In this document: piece after piece, positions 1 through 12,500 of the stretch
How positions within the stretch are numbered: the stretch's first letter is position 1
How the letters are laid out: every line of letters begins with the position of its first letter
Assembly (NCBI RefSeq): GCF_001640805.2
Contig: NC_066835.1
Location: 11,164,130-11,228,129 of the forward strand
From: Lates calcarifer
Lineage: Eukaryota; Chordata; Actinopteri; Centropomidae
Reading direction: 5' to 3'
DNA length: 64,000 bases
Program-made: the position numbers and the translations under genes
Notes under the pieces: model-generated
What the model was told of the DNA's origin: nothing
Databases searched by the model: none
What the model saw: only the letters and a program-made list of their open reading frames with translations

Positions 1-1145
1 CATCTACACAAACTCATTTGTAACATGCAATATCAATTTCTGCAGCTATCTATAATTATATTCTTCCATTTCTGGAATCTTTAAGACGTTCGAGAGAAAA
101 ACTACCTGAACCATGTAAACTAAATCAGCCTGTAATGGCCCCATTATGCTGTGTATTCATGAGTGATGGAGTGAGGTGATACAAGCTTACAGTGAGGGGA
201 AAATGACAATAAGAAAAGCTGCAAACAAGACAATACAGAAAAAACTATGAGAAAAACATCAGTTTAGTTATTGCCAAATGTAGCAGGCGCACAGACAGAG
301 AGGAGAGAGGACTGCGAATTCAAGCCACTGGCCAAACTGCAGAGAGAAAAGACAGAATGAAAAACATGAGTGAGGACAAGAGAGAAAACAAGAGAGAGAG
401 ATAAGGCTCGGCACAAACGAGGGGTGGTGGGGGGGCTAATAATAATTCCTCTCTGACGGGGGGTGGGGGTGACAATTAAAAGGCGACACAGCATCCACTG
501 CTATCTGTATACATGTTGTAGTGCCTAGTCATCAGCAGCATTGGTCTTCATTAGCCTCAGCCCACATTTATCTACATCCCGACAGCCTCCAAACAGCTTA
601 AAGTCCTTGCTTAATTGGAAAACTTTTAAATTTCATGCACTTTAGTTTCATATATTAACCGCCAGGCTCCCACCGCTTGATTTACTTTTCTATTTTGCCT
701 AGGCCTCGGAGAAAAGAGAAGAGTGTTATCAAATCACGGAGCCTTGATGTGTTTTCTGCTTTTCTTGTGTTCTCTCGCTGCTTTGGAAAAAACATGACAA
801 AGAAAAGCGTTTGTAATTCTGGCCGACAATATTGCAAGGAAAATGTTGTGTTTCTGACGTAGATGAGCGTTTTGTTGTATCACTGCTGAAACACAAGGAC
901 GCACAAAATTACAATCCAGGTTTTTTTTTCCTCCCTCTCTCTCTCTCCCCCTTTCTTTGCTTCAGGTTTCAGAGAGAAAGAGAACAGCTGGTTACAGTGA
1001 CTTGTCTATGAAAACAAGCTGGAGGGGTTTTGGTGAAAACACTTGAGTGGTAGAAAGCACCTGCACTTGATTGAGATCATTGTTTTCGAGGAGAGGCCCA
1101 CTGTGTTGACTCTTGCCTTGTCTCACAAACACGTTTATATAAACC

Positions 1146-1153
<8 letters not shown>

Positions 1154-1183
<30 letters not shown>
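1154..1183. repeat. (CA)n microsatellite
   Basis: Uninterrupted CA dinucleotide tract of about 15 units in TRIQK intron 3. Confidence 0.97.
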
Positions 1184-1184
<1 letters not shown>

Positions 1185-1380
1185 CCTCTCTGCCCACATT
1201 CTGATGGAGACCCCTGGATGGGGCCCAAGCACATCATCATCTTCATCATGTGGCTCTCTCAGCACCGGCGGCAGCTGCAGCACACTCGGCATGCTGGGAG
1301 CTGGGTCTCTGTCACCCTGGCGACAAGCCACAGCTCAGCAGACATCCCCTCATCTGGTCTGCCTTTTATTCTCCTCCTGG

Positions 1381-1383
<3 letters not shown>

Positions 1384-1427
<44 letters not shown>
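1384..1427. repeat. (TG)n microsatellite
   Basis: Uninterrupted TG tract of about 22 units, 200 bases from the oppositely oriented CA tract at 1154-1183. The pair could form an inverted repeat. Confidence 0.97.
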
Positions 1428-1429
<2 letters not shown>

Positions 1430-3199
1430 TGTACATGTCAGTCTGTATGTGCCTATGTGATAAGCAAGAGAGTCCAAGTGTGTTTGTGGCTGTATGTGGG
1501 TGGCAGATAGACGAAGGCTACAAGCAACTGTTGGTGCATTCAGGCTGTGGATGGTAAGCATGGTAAGCATGTCTCATCTGTACAAGTCACAGCAACAAAT
1601 AACTAGCCATTAGCTCATATTTCATGTCTGGTTAAATGAATGTTGCTGTATTTCTTTCTGGCAGTTTGGTACCTGTATGCCATTTGTTGATAGCATTACC
1701 TTCTCATGTCTTTTGTAGGGCTTAAACCAATGATTATTATCAGCACTGGTATTTCTTAATTTTCGTTTTTTTTTTTTTAATAGCAAAGGAATGCCTAACA
1801 CAACTTCCCAGAGCCCAAATGAAACCTTCAAATAACTTGTTTTGCCCAACAAACACACAAAATGAAGAAAATCCTCACGTATTAAGGGGATGAAAACACA
1901 GAACATTATGCATTTTTGTTAGCTAAATGACTTAAAATGATTGATTATTAATGTTTTTGATAATGTCCTGTCCAACAAATCAATTAACAGACTAAGTTAT
2001 CATAGCTGCTGTTATCCATATGTATGTTGTTATCAAATTTAGCCATAAGACATAACCTACTTTCCCTTTATGTCCGCTGAGTCTCTGGAGTGAAACAAAT
2101 AGGCCTTTTACATAACTAATACTAATTTTTATACAGCCATGTCCTTTCCACATGCTTCAGGGACACTTACAAAAATATGTCTGTGAACAGGAAAAGCCTT
2201 ATCACCACTATCACAACTCTTTCTTTTCATAAAGCTTATTGTAAATTAAATGGCATAAAAGGCCATAAAACCTACAAATGTCCACATGCTATCTGTCAAC
2301 ACTGCTCTGAACTAAAAAGTGTGAATGAGCCTCATAAACCTAATGGCCAACACAGATAACAGATCCAGAAGTCTGCCTCAGTTAAAGGCTGAAACAGATG
2401 CTACATTTTGGGTCCAGGTTTTCAGAGGAAAAATGCTTAATTTCTGTGTAATAACAAAAAAAGCCTGTTCTATAGAGTCTTACTTGCCACACAACATACA
2501 TTCACAAATGACAGCTGGTAGCCTCCATCCTCTGCCAATTCCATAAGCAATTTTTCCCCAAACTTTTCTAGGCTCAGCAGCTAAATAAGAGTGAGGGAGA
2601 ACAGTGCAGAACTGAACAGAAGGCTAGTGTGCCAATTAGACAAGGCAGCAGGCCTGTTTCCTGTACTGCAAGCTAGTGTGCTGGAGCTACTTCGAAGGTG
2701 CTCCTTCTTATTATTATTCTTCCTGAGGAGAGGCTGAAGCAAGACTCCCTGCCAGGCTCTTCATCTCTGCTGTCGTGACCTCATGCCATCTTCCTTTTGG
2801 AGTGCCTGCAGATTTTTCATTCAGGCAACCAACGCTGCTTCTATAAACACAACGTGACTCAAAGTGTGTATAAAAACATGCACGTTATACAACAGGTGGC
2901 TGGTTTCCTCTGTTTCTCAGGTCAGCGTTTTGTGCAACCCAGACAACTGATCACTGTTGTGGGAACAGAAGTTCTCCCTTTCTCACTCTCTCTTTCCCAG
3001 TCTCTCCATCTTTTTCCCTGCCAACTTATCCAGACTGCCCTGCTACTAGGACAGCCCCGAGACAGCCTGCCCTGGCAGCTGCCAGATTCTCTGTGCCTGC
3101 ATGTCTGCTGGCCCTTCTGAGATGCCAGCTGCATCTGAGACCAGCATCTCAACCAGGGAGATGGTGAAGGAGGGAGAAGGGATGGGAGGAGAATGGAAG

Positions 3200-3263
3200 A
3201 AGAGGAGAGGAGAGGAGAGGAGAGAGAAGAGAAGAGAAGAGAAGAGAAGAGAAGAGAAGAGAA
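3200..3263. repeat. (GAGAG)n/(GAGAA)n polypurine array
   Basis: Pentamer repeats change from GGAGA-type to GAAGA-type part-way through, giving a pure purine strand of more than 60 bases. The purine run extends left through further A/G-rich sequence. Confidence 0.92.
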
Positions 3264-3439
3264 GCTTTACACATAGAGCAACATGCCTATATAAACCACA
3301 GCCAAATCATTGCTGACAACCAAAGGTTCAGCGACAGAAGGGGGTGGGGAGGGTTGGATCTTTCTATTGTCATCATAGAACTGTGTAAAAATCACAACTT
3401 TATGTAACACTAAAAGGACTCGATGGGAAGCAAGCGTGA

Positions 3440-3720
3440 CCAAATATCCATTACATCTGGGCTGAATTTCAATCGAACTCGGGGGCCAAGAGGTCTAAGT
3501 CAGTTTAATATCCTCGTCCCAGAGGTATTTTTAATCCAACCTCTGAAAATTCCCCTCGTCTTGGGCATGAAAAACCTGAATTATTCATGAGCAATATCAA
3601 TATTTCAAGATATGGACTAATCTAATTGGATTAAAGACGTGCTTAATGAGGCCTTGCGTGTCTAAGAGATGCATATTTTAGAACCTGACCATTTCACCCA
3701 GTGTTTAATCCTCGCTATGA
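3440..3720. promoter_or_regulatory. Candidate intronic conserved non-coding element
   Basis: A repeat-free stretch in TRIQK intron 3 with a 16-bp imperfect palindrome of homeodomain words at 3618-3633 (TAATC, TAATT and GGATTA). Further ATTA words lie nearby (ATTATTCATGA around 3580), and an ATGCATATT word near 3670. No reading frame is open. The call rests on composition and motif clustering only. Confidence 0.3.
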
Positions 3721-4620
3721 TTTGTTCATCTCTGTGTACTACATGCCAACTGAAGCTTAATGAGGAAGTGAAGCCTTTTGGCTTTTGATGTACTGTAAAC
3801 AGAACCAATTCTCAATGCCAATGAAGGAAAATAAACATGCAAAAAATAACAGGGGACATGCGCTCTCTTACAAATGACTTTCACTTAAAAACAGTGGTAA
3901 AGAAATCACTGAGGACTTGATTTCATCTGATGGTATTTGCAATTTCAAAGAGGATTTAAACCTAAGACTGTAGAATCACAAGCTATTTCACTGGCAAGTG
4001 CTTATTCTATATTGAAAAACCTTGAAATAGTGAAATTATTTACTGGTGAGCCAAATGAGTGAGGAAACGCATAAACAGCAGTGGCGCGTTTGCCAGAATG
4101 ATAAACGTGGAGTCATCCATCTTTGCCTGCACATCAGCTCCTAATCGCTGCAGTGTGACAAAGCAGCGGAGAGACGCACTTTTCTACCCTGGCAACACCC
4201 TCACCTCCCTTTAATTTCACATTACCCAATTCTATCTTATATTTTTCTTATTCCTTTTCTTTGCGTTTAATATTACCCACCTCTCTCTCTATGTCTGCTT
4301 GTCCCTCTCCATTGCTCTTTCACCATTAAATAAATATGGAAACTTGAATTTTTCCAGGAATTGTGTTAAAAAGCTGCGAGTTATATCTTCTTCTTTTTCG
4401 TAGATGTGATAGAGCATTGTAAACTTTATTCTATAGAGATCCCTCCTTTCCTCAATAATAGCTTTCAACACTTTACAGATCTTCAACAGATAGGCAGGGG
4501 GCCACATCATATCATTTCAGGTGGATATATACTGTTACATTCCCAAAGGACCTACAGTAAGTTATAAGAGAGAGCTCAGAGTCTAGGATATGAAAAGTGA
4601 TCTAGTGAGACATGCTCTCA

Positions 4621-4715
4621 AACAGGCAGGCAGACAGACAGACAAATGGAGAGAAGATGGTTGGCAGAAAGACAGACAAGCAGATGGGTCAGGACAGACA
4701 GGCAGGCAGAAATAG
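4621..4715. repeat. Degenerate (CAGA)n-rich stretch beside TRIQK exon 3
   Basis: Repeated AGGCAGGCAGACAGACAGAC-type words with interruptions, ending about 65 bases from the exon 3 donor. Confidence 0.7.
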
Positions 4716-4780
4716 AGGAAGATATGCAGATAGCAGACATTAGTAATCTGAGACAGAAAGTGAGTCTAGGCAAGTCTCAC

Positions 4781-4866
4781 CCTGAATCCAGAGGAAGTCT
4801 TCTTTGCTTCAGCTTTCAGCCGTGTAGCCTTTAAGGCCGACTTTGTCTTTTTGTAGTCCTGCTTAC
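4781..4866 (-). CDS. triqk: TRIQK exon 3: end of codon 21 through residue 49
   Basis: Seen: on the minus strand a pyrimidine-rich acceptor (CTCTCTTTCAG, AG at 4868-4867) opens an 86-base exon. Its first two bases complete the split glycine codon of exon 2. It then encodes 28 residues, starting KQDYKKTKSALKATRLKAEA and ending SGFR, followed by a GTGAGA donor from 4780 downward. Motif QIGK (residues 19-22) is completed across the junction and QDYK is at 23-26, so all three family motifs are present. The rest is lysine-rich and basic, as expected for the part ahead of the membrane anchor. The exon ends in phase 0. Known: in TRIQK the next exon encodes a hydrophobic helix and a short acidic tail. 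Inference: that exon lies left of base 1, since I found no hydrophobic exon with splice sites on the minus strand of 1-4780. The product here is therefore partial because the window ends, not because the gene is broken. Confidence 0.93.
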
Positions 4867-5257
4867 CTGAAAGAGAGAAGAAATTGGAAAACACAAATGT
4901 AAACACATCTGTCATTTTAAATACCATGTTTTGTTCTTATAGTAAGTTCTGCTGCAGTTTCAAAGCCCGGCTACCTACAGTTCAGGTCCCCACCCCCACG
5001 AAGAATGATGCCACTCGTGGACAAGTTTGATTGATGGCTGAGATGTTTTAAATTGCTGCAGTGATGAAGGAGCTTGACAAATTAATACAAGCGAGAATAA
5101 ATTTCTTGCAAATTTTCTACAAGTTCTACAATTAAATTTATCCACACGTAGCATTTTTTCTGGCCTGAGCTACACACGGTTCACCTGTGCTTGGTTGACT
5201 TTCCATGAGCTCAACTCTCAGGGGTGAGCCTTTTGGGCAAACCGACCACCTTGTAAA

Positions 5258-5299
5258 GTGTGTGTGTGTGTGCGTGTGTGTGTATTTGTCTGTGTGTGC
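5258..5299. repeat. Interrupted (TG)n microsatellite
   Basis: TG tract with a CG interruption and a TATTTGTC break, in TRIQK intron 2. Confidence 0.9.
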
Positions 5300-5404
5300 T
5301 TCACATGAGGCAGAGCCGGCTGTCTTGGTCTAATTAGAAACAACACACTGCAGGAAAAGGAACTTTGCTAACAATAGGGTGGAAAGGCAACAGCTTGCCG
5401 AACA

Positions 5405-5640
5405 GTGTGTGTGTGTGTGTGTGTTCTTGTACTTCTATCTTTGTGAGAACCTATTTAAATGCGCAGACCATGGACTTATTTTTGAGTCCTTTAAGATGAT
5501 ATTTTTAGGACTTAATTTCAGGGTTAAATCTAGACAGGATTAGACTAAGATTAGGACGAGAGCTGAGGTTATGTATAAACCTCTGATGGCTGATAGGCTG
5601 GGGAATCTGTGAATGGTCCTCATAAGGACTGCAATAAAAC
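5405..5640. mobile_element. TG microsatellite joined to a degenerate inverted-repeat element
   Basis: A TG tract (5405-5423) leads into TTCTTGTACTTCTATCTTTG and GTGAGAACC (5424-5451). About 165 bases later comes GGTCCTCATAAGGACTGC (5615-5632), whose first eight bases are close to an inverted copy of the end of the left arm. Known from memory: a common fish repeat has this structure, with GTCCTCACAAAGATAGAAGT as its intact right arm. Inference: an eroded copy. The right arm is only partly recognisable. Confidence 0.45.
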
Positions 5641-6335
5641 AGATGAATATGTATATGACAGAGAGAGGTCGAGCCCCCGGGTCAGCCTGCAGGTTTTCTC
5701 AGTTGGTAATGTGACCAGCCTCATTTACACTGGAAGACAGAAAAACAGGAAGATTAAGGAAGCTAAAAAGCATCCACATCCATCTGGAAAGGTTGTGAGA
5801 GAGAAAGGAGTGAAAATAAGCCAGTGAGATAGGATGGGTAAGGAGTTGTGTGCATGTTGTGATTCTGAAAACAAACAGACAGAGCTGCACACAACACACG
5901 CTTTTTCTTTTTCAACCATCTCACTCCCCCTGCTTCTTTTTCTAAAATCTTGCTCTCAATTCCTATCTCTTTCTCCATCCCTCCTGGTCACAGACTCCTC
6001 CTCCACCTCCCTCTGACTCAGTGGAGGGCTAATAGAAATGGGGAGCATGTTGCCAGGAGCAGACAGTGAGCTAGTGGGAATTCATTAGGAGGGCCACTGG
6101 ATGTCTCCTCCACTTGTCAGAAAGTGAAGAAGGGGGAAATTTGATTGGAGGGCACCTCAGGTTGCTCTCCATTCACAGAAACGGTGCAAGGACTTTCAGA
6201 TTGCAAAATGGCTGGTTGTTAGAATGTAAGGCTACAGGAAACTGCATAAAAGCACAAGACCAACATCCAAGAAAAAAATAGAAGGTGAGATATATTGTTA
6301 GAAGTGTAAAATGTTTAAAAAGTAACACAGAAATA

Positions 6336-6510
6336 TCAAGTCAAAGTCAAGTCAAGTCAAGTCAAGTCAAGTCAAGTCAAGTCAAATTTTATTTATATAG
6401 CGCCAATTCACAACAGAAGTTATCTCGAGACGCTGTACATATAGAGCAGGTCTAGACCGTACTCTTTATCTTATAAGATTTACAGAGAAAAACCCAACAG
6501 ATCCCAATGT
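6336..6510 (+). repeat. TCAAG pentamer array followed by a dispersed-repeat tail
   Basis: About ten units of TCAAG (one imperfect) at 6336-6385, followed by TTTTATTTATATAGCGCCAA and TTCACAACAGAAGTTATCTC (6386-6425), then AGAGCAGGTCTAGACCGTAC (6442-6461) and a TTTACAGAGAAAAACCC word. Known from memory: this tail is one of the commonest dispersed sequences in percomorph fish. The pentamer array probably grew at its end. The parent element type is not assigned. Confidence 0.6.
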
Positions 6511-9500
6511 AGAAATATCCAATGTAATTATCTTGTCTTGCATGTAACATACAGAGAATTGTTTACACCTAACTAGCCTCACATGGCTACTATAAATACA
6601 GATTTCTAAAGCCAGTTTCAGCTCCTACAGAATAGTTCACCTCAAAGTGGCACTGCAAGCTAACTAGCATGCTAACTGATGGTTATATCTTATATCTGAT
6701 ATCTGGATATCTGGGACTTTGCATTCCATATGCACAGTAACAATAATAAAATGTTCCAAATGGGTTAACCCAAGTAAAAACCTTTAGGAATCCATGATCT
6801 CTGTTAATGACCTGTCCTGTGTGCCCAGTAAAGAGAGAAAATTTAAGACTGAAACTCAACAATCTAGCTTCTGTTTTGACACTAGTTCTTTGTTTGACAA
6901 TCGATGTCAAGGTATCTTTCCTGCAGCAGAAATGCCCAGGGATACTCAAAGGACAAAACAATATCAGAACTTAACCAAGTTTAATCAAATTTCAATGGCA
7001 GATTTTTTTTTTCCCAACATTTACAACTTCTCCCACAAACTGCCTCCAAAACATGCACTTCTGCTATGCTTGGGGACTAAAACTGTTCCACGCCTACATG
7101 GAGAAATTATGTTTATATGCCAAAAAAAAAAAAAGTAAAAAATACATCATCACAACCTAATACATCCTTAACCATCTGGTAAGAATCAATGCTTAATTGG
7201 AGCAAAATCTGAATAATTACACCAAGTAGGAGCATGAGTAGTTGATATGGAAGAGAAATGCCAGAGAATTACATATGACTGTGTAAGGTATTGTAGTGTT
7301 GTTGTATTACAGCGCTGTACTTCTTAGAACCTCATGTTGCCTTTCTCCTGTGGTTTGTTTGCGTGGGTCTGGAGCCTGCGCACACAAACACACACACAAT
7401 CCTGATGATATTGCATTGGGATTATGAGCACTCCTATTTGTCATTGCTGTTCCCCCTGCTGCACCGGTGCTGTAGACACTTTATGTCACCAATTATCTAC
7501 CTGCGCCGGGCTACACACCATCCTCCCATCCCACCCTGCCTCTGCCTGCCATGCTGAAAAGGCATCACTGTCCTCCTGTACAGTTACAACAATGCCGTGT
7601 CTCAGAGGAACATTAGCCCTTGTAAGGTGGCCTAGAGTGCCTGCTGAGAGGCTTCCCTGAGAGTGCCTTTCATTGAAGTCATCACTGATTTCATGTCAAG
7701 AGGACAAGAGAAAAGTGAAAGCAGCCCTCACCTCCAACACCACTTACTGCAGATTCCCTTAAACGTGTTTCATTCGTTTCTCCATCATTGCAGCTGGCTA
7801 TAAATGGTGTCTGATTAAGACGGAGGAGAAATTAGTTTTTATCTTGAGCTATTGTTCTGCTTAGCATAACAAGACAGATAGGGGGTATTAGCTAAAATTA
7901 GCCGCATGTGATTGAAGGAGGGGGGAAAGGTATGTGATTTGTGTGTCACGCAATCTGGCCATTAAAATGACACTAAAAGAGGGGTTGACGTCTAAGAGTA
8001 TCACAGTTTGTCTGAATGAAAAGTAAATATGTGTGCTGTATATACTGTTTGAATATAAATATACAGTATGTATACACTCAAAACAGTCCTGAGTGGAGCA
8101 GGGTGAAAAGACATTGTAGGATAACACACAAGCTTAACAGCATAATTCCCATTATTAACAGGAGCAGAAAGTAGACAAAATATATTGTGATTGCAATATG
8201 TGTGACTATGTTAGCAGGATTTTTTTAAATTTCATTTTCACAAAAAAAAAAAAAACAGACTTTTGCTTGGGTCTGCACCAAACAAGCACGTTCCCTTACA
8301 CCTGGAGAGTATGATGTGTAGGCTAGGGCATCTCTGTAACACCACAATGCTTCATTTATAATGGCATGTTGTGACACATTTTGCTTTTATCAAAAAAAAA
8401 AAAAATTGCAGCTCCTGCAATTTGGATACTACACTTGGCCATACTGATTTCAGTAATATTTCAATTAATTGCTCAGTCCTAGCCACCAACATGAAATATT
8501 TAGTTACATTTTCAATGTACAAAAAAAAAAATCATATATATACAATCTGAGACTGCATCACTAGTCAGCTTATCAGTTTTACCAGCAACACATGAGCACA
8601 CATAAGCTATATAGCCACCTGTCTTGTATAAAAATAGTAATTTCAAAAGTGTACCTACGTTCATTATGTCATGGTTTTGCTTCATTTTAAGCCAGGAAGA
8701 ACATGTTTTAATAGGTTACATAATAGAGTTTTAAGTATTCCTTTACACAATGTTAATGTTCTGATGAGTCTGACAGGCAGGGAGTTGCAGTGTCTGTGAC
8801 ACTTTCATGCCAGAGAGCCATCACTTGCTTCAGGCCAAGTCGAGACTCTAGCACATAACAATGGATCTATTTGTGGTAAAAGGTAAATCATGTCTTGCAC
8901 ATTTCTAACATACTTCATGTTCATTTCACTCATGCATAATATGATGCAATACATTTGAACAGATATTTCAAATGTCGAGCAACCTAAGTTGCTTATATAT
9001 CTCTTCATATTTGAATATTAAATGAAATTAAATAACAAGAAGTTGTTGCTCAAAGCTGCATTACCAACCCAGTATATCAAATATTGCAGAAACATCTCCA
9101 GCTATGTTGATCTAATACAAGCTGTCAATTTAATAATTAAAATTAACAAAGTTGTGAGCTGCTTCAGGAAAATCCACCTAACTCTTTGCTTGTTGCTCAT
9201 CAAGCCCTTAATGACAGCTTGAAAAATAAAATAGTTAGAGGTTTTTAGAGGAGCAGGTAACTTAGTAATTAACTCTGATGCCACTTAATCTTCCATTAGT
9301 CTCTATCAATATTGTGCTGAGTTTCAGACATGACGCGCCTCTCTGTCAGACACAAATATGTGACCTCAGGCCAGGCCAGATCTAAAGAAACAATCCATTC
9401 ATTATGTAGAGTGTCACATGTTAGAATTATAGTAATAACATTTACCAATGTTACCATAGACACTGTTTGTTGGTCTACATGCAATCCAGACAGTACTGTA

Positions 9501-12500
9501 ATGCTGAAAAAGCTACTGTACATGGCATGAAGACAGAATGACAACAAACAAGTACATGAGAGTGTCAAGTAAAACCCCAACATGCCTGGGGAATTCAGCA
9601 TGTGCGTGTGTGTTTGCGTCTACAGGGACTGGCCGTCCTGCATATGCACTACATGGAGTGTGATGGGGTGATTTGGACAGACAGCAACAGCATCCAGTGC
9701 TCTCTGAGAACCCTCCGACAATTCCGACAATACACTGACAGCGTGTCTGACACTTCCCCATGCTTTGCTTTGCTTCTGTGTCTATCTGGCATGGCGGCCA
9801 AACAGTCAGTGACCACATGGTGCAGATCGCTGGCATCTGTCAGGATGCATGGTAGTGGAACTGGAGGGATGATGCCAGACACATGGGAGACATTTATGCC
9901 TTGTCCTTTGCATCATGTCAGGGGAGAAGAGGGGAGGCCAAATCTCAGGTGGTGGCAGAAGCCGTGACATACATGGAAAATATGACTACGACTTAACAAT
10001 GACCACTTTTTTTATGAGTTTTTCAAAGTGATTCATACAATTTATGTGAGACTTACAGTCAAAGCATTCAAAACAACTAAATGAAGGTAGAACTATAGTT
10101 TGATAATATACTATAGTTTAGCTAGAGATGTTAGTGAAATATTTCACCAACATCTCACTGTATCACATTTAATTGCAACCTGTACAATTGCTTGGGTGAA
10201 ATCTTTACAATCTTTACAAAAAGGAAGCCAATCATCCCAATTTGTCATTCTGTACTTAAAATTTCAGTCCTCTTTTTCTGTGCACAATTCTTCCTAGTTT
10301 GTTCAGCAGGCAGCAACAATCATTACTTGAACACAGAGTGACCACTCGCACTTCCATGTAAGAACACTATAGCTTTGCCTCTCCTGAGGGCAGTTTGGCG
10401 CAGTCAATTATAACAGGCTTAATAATGGTATTTATAAAGAGAGTGTCAACAGTGGCCCCTTGATGGCCATCTGACGTGACAAAAGCACTCCAGCAGAGAT
10501 GATGGTACAGCTCAACAACCACCCTGGACTACTGCTGATGTGCCATGAATAAGCCATCCTATTACGATTTCAAATTACCATGTGTGGCCCATTCCAGCTC
10601 TCAGAAGACCCAGCCCCATGCTATCTTTGAAGGCTTCATTTTCCCCTCCAATGTCTTTTTCCCCCCTCACTCCGTTTTCCACCTTTGCTGTTAAACAGCG
10701 GTTCACTGAAATTGCCTGATGGCCATTCTTTTCAGAAAAAGAAGGAAATATGGTAGAAATTGAAGGGTTGGAAGGAGGCAGAGGTAGAGAGAGGACCAAA
10801 GTGTTCCTGACACCTCTGTTACATATTTTTGAATTGATGAGATGTGCTGAGAAAGAAAACATTAAATGGGAAGGAGAGCGGGGAAAAACAAGATTTCTAC
10901 ACCCCTGGTAAGGGATGTGACAGTGGGGGATGAGCTTGTTATGTCTGTCTCTCATTTGTTGAACCTGCCGGGTTTTACACAATGGCAGACGGTTAAGGAA
11001 TATCTGCAGGCTAAATAATCCTATTCTTCTGTCCCAGTATGAAAACGCTTGCAACTGTCATGCTGCTTTATGAGACCCTCAGCTCTTATAGTCTGGCAAA
11101 GTAAACAAAACAGGGAAATTTCTCAACACATGCCTGAGAAAGACAAATACTGTGATCTCTGTCAGTTTTACAATGACATCCTTTTCATTTTAGAGAAACA
11201 GCACGAGAAGGGGGAAGAAACTCAGAAAAGAGGGCATCTGATACAGAGAGCACAATGTTAAAGTGATAAGAAGGAGCAAAACACAAACCATAAAAAGCAT
11301 GCAACACTAGAAAACATTTAGGTTAAGAGACCATCTCTTGAGCCTTGTTAACACTTACGTACCACCAGGAAATATAAAACCTGGGATAAACAGAGGATGT
11401 GATGCCAACAAATAGAAGCGCACAAGAACAATATGATAATTGACACAATCTTCAGAGAGGCGGTTGTGAATTAGTATTGAAAAAAAAAACACCTGATAAA
11501 TTAAAGAAAACAAGAAGGTAACAGATTCTCCTTTAGACTAGAGGGATGTGATTTTTTAAAAACAGATAAACCATCTGTATTCAACCTCCTGCAAACTGAT
11601 GAAACTGCTAAATAGCAATTGAAGACAGACTAGAGATGTGGTGGGCTGCATTTTGAGAATACCTTATTATGGAAGACCGCGTCATTGATGGTGATGGTGA
11701 TAGGCAAACGACAGCAGGTCTAGAGATGTCAACACCATGATGTAATGATGCTAAAGTGTTCGATACTATATGTTCTGACATATGTTTTCACGCACATGAA
11801 AGAACCTGTTTTATATTGTATGATTTACCAATCAAAAAATAAATAAAGCCATGCATTTTTAGCATTTTTTTAAAGCAACACAAGAACAGTATAGAAAGAA
11901 GCCACTTCCCTCATTAAGACAGACCTTTTTTCCACTTTCTCTAGTCAAGAAAACAACTTCAAAGCTTTGAAGAACCTCTCCAGAGAGTTATCTGTATGCA
12001 CCGATAACACATCTAAGGTAGCTAGTAGGGTTTCAGAATCCTCCTGATTAATGTTCACCTTGGATGACTAGATCAAAGAAATCGTAGATATCTTTAACAT
12101 CGATCAGCATTTTGGATACGAAAGGCGACAAGATAAGGTTCTGTGATGTGCTCAGCCAGCCATTGTATAAGAGTGTCTCTAATGGGTGAAGACTTAAGTG
12201 GACAAGTTAAATATTCAGTCATCTTGGTTCCCCCCCTTCAACCTAATCCCTGAACATGAATCTCACTGGTTGTCCTCCTCTTCTTGCATTGTAGTGGCAT
12301 GGATGATCAGCTTTTGAGTGATAGGATGAACTGCTCTTGTTCACCAGAGTTTAAAACATCGTAGTCAAGCTCAAGCAAGTCGGTTTGCATCTGCTAATGT
12401 ATGGAGCCACCATGGATGTGCTTCCTAAACCAAGGTGTTTTGGTCTTCTGGCCTGTGTCAGTGATTGACGTAGAAAAACTTAGTCATAGCCAGACAGGAG

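Larger units (their letters stand above)
1..4780 (-). other. triqk: TRIQK intron 3, 5' part (continues beyond the left edge)
   Basis: Begins at the GTGAGA donor after exon 3 and runs leftward out of the window. It holds CA and TG tracts (1154-1183, 1384-1427), a GAGAG/GAGAA array (3200-3263), a degenerate CAGA-rich stretch (4621-4715), and a low-repeat homeodomain-word block (3440-3720). I searched the minus strand for a hydrophobic exon followed by an acidic C-terminus, as the family's last exon would be, and found none. Confidence 0.7.

Noticed and set aside
9602..9967. Plus-strand open frame of 121 codons in TRIQK intron 2
   Set aside because: No recognisable motif and no splice context. 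The opposite strand is equally open.
10575..11054. Minus-strand open frame of 159 codons inside TRIQK intron 2
   Set aside because: No domain, irregular composition, no splice sites. Chance opening.
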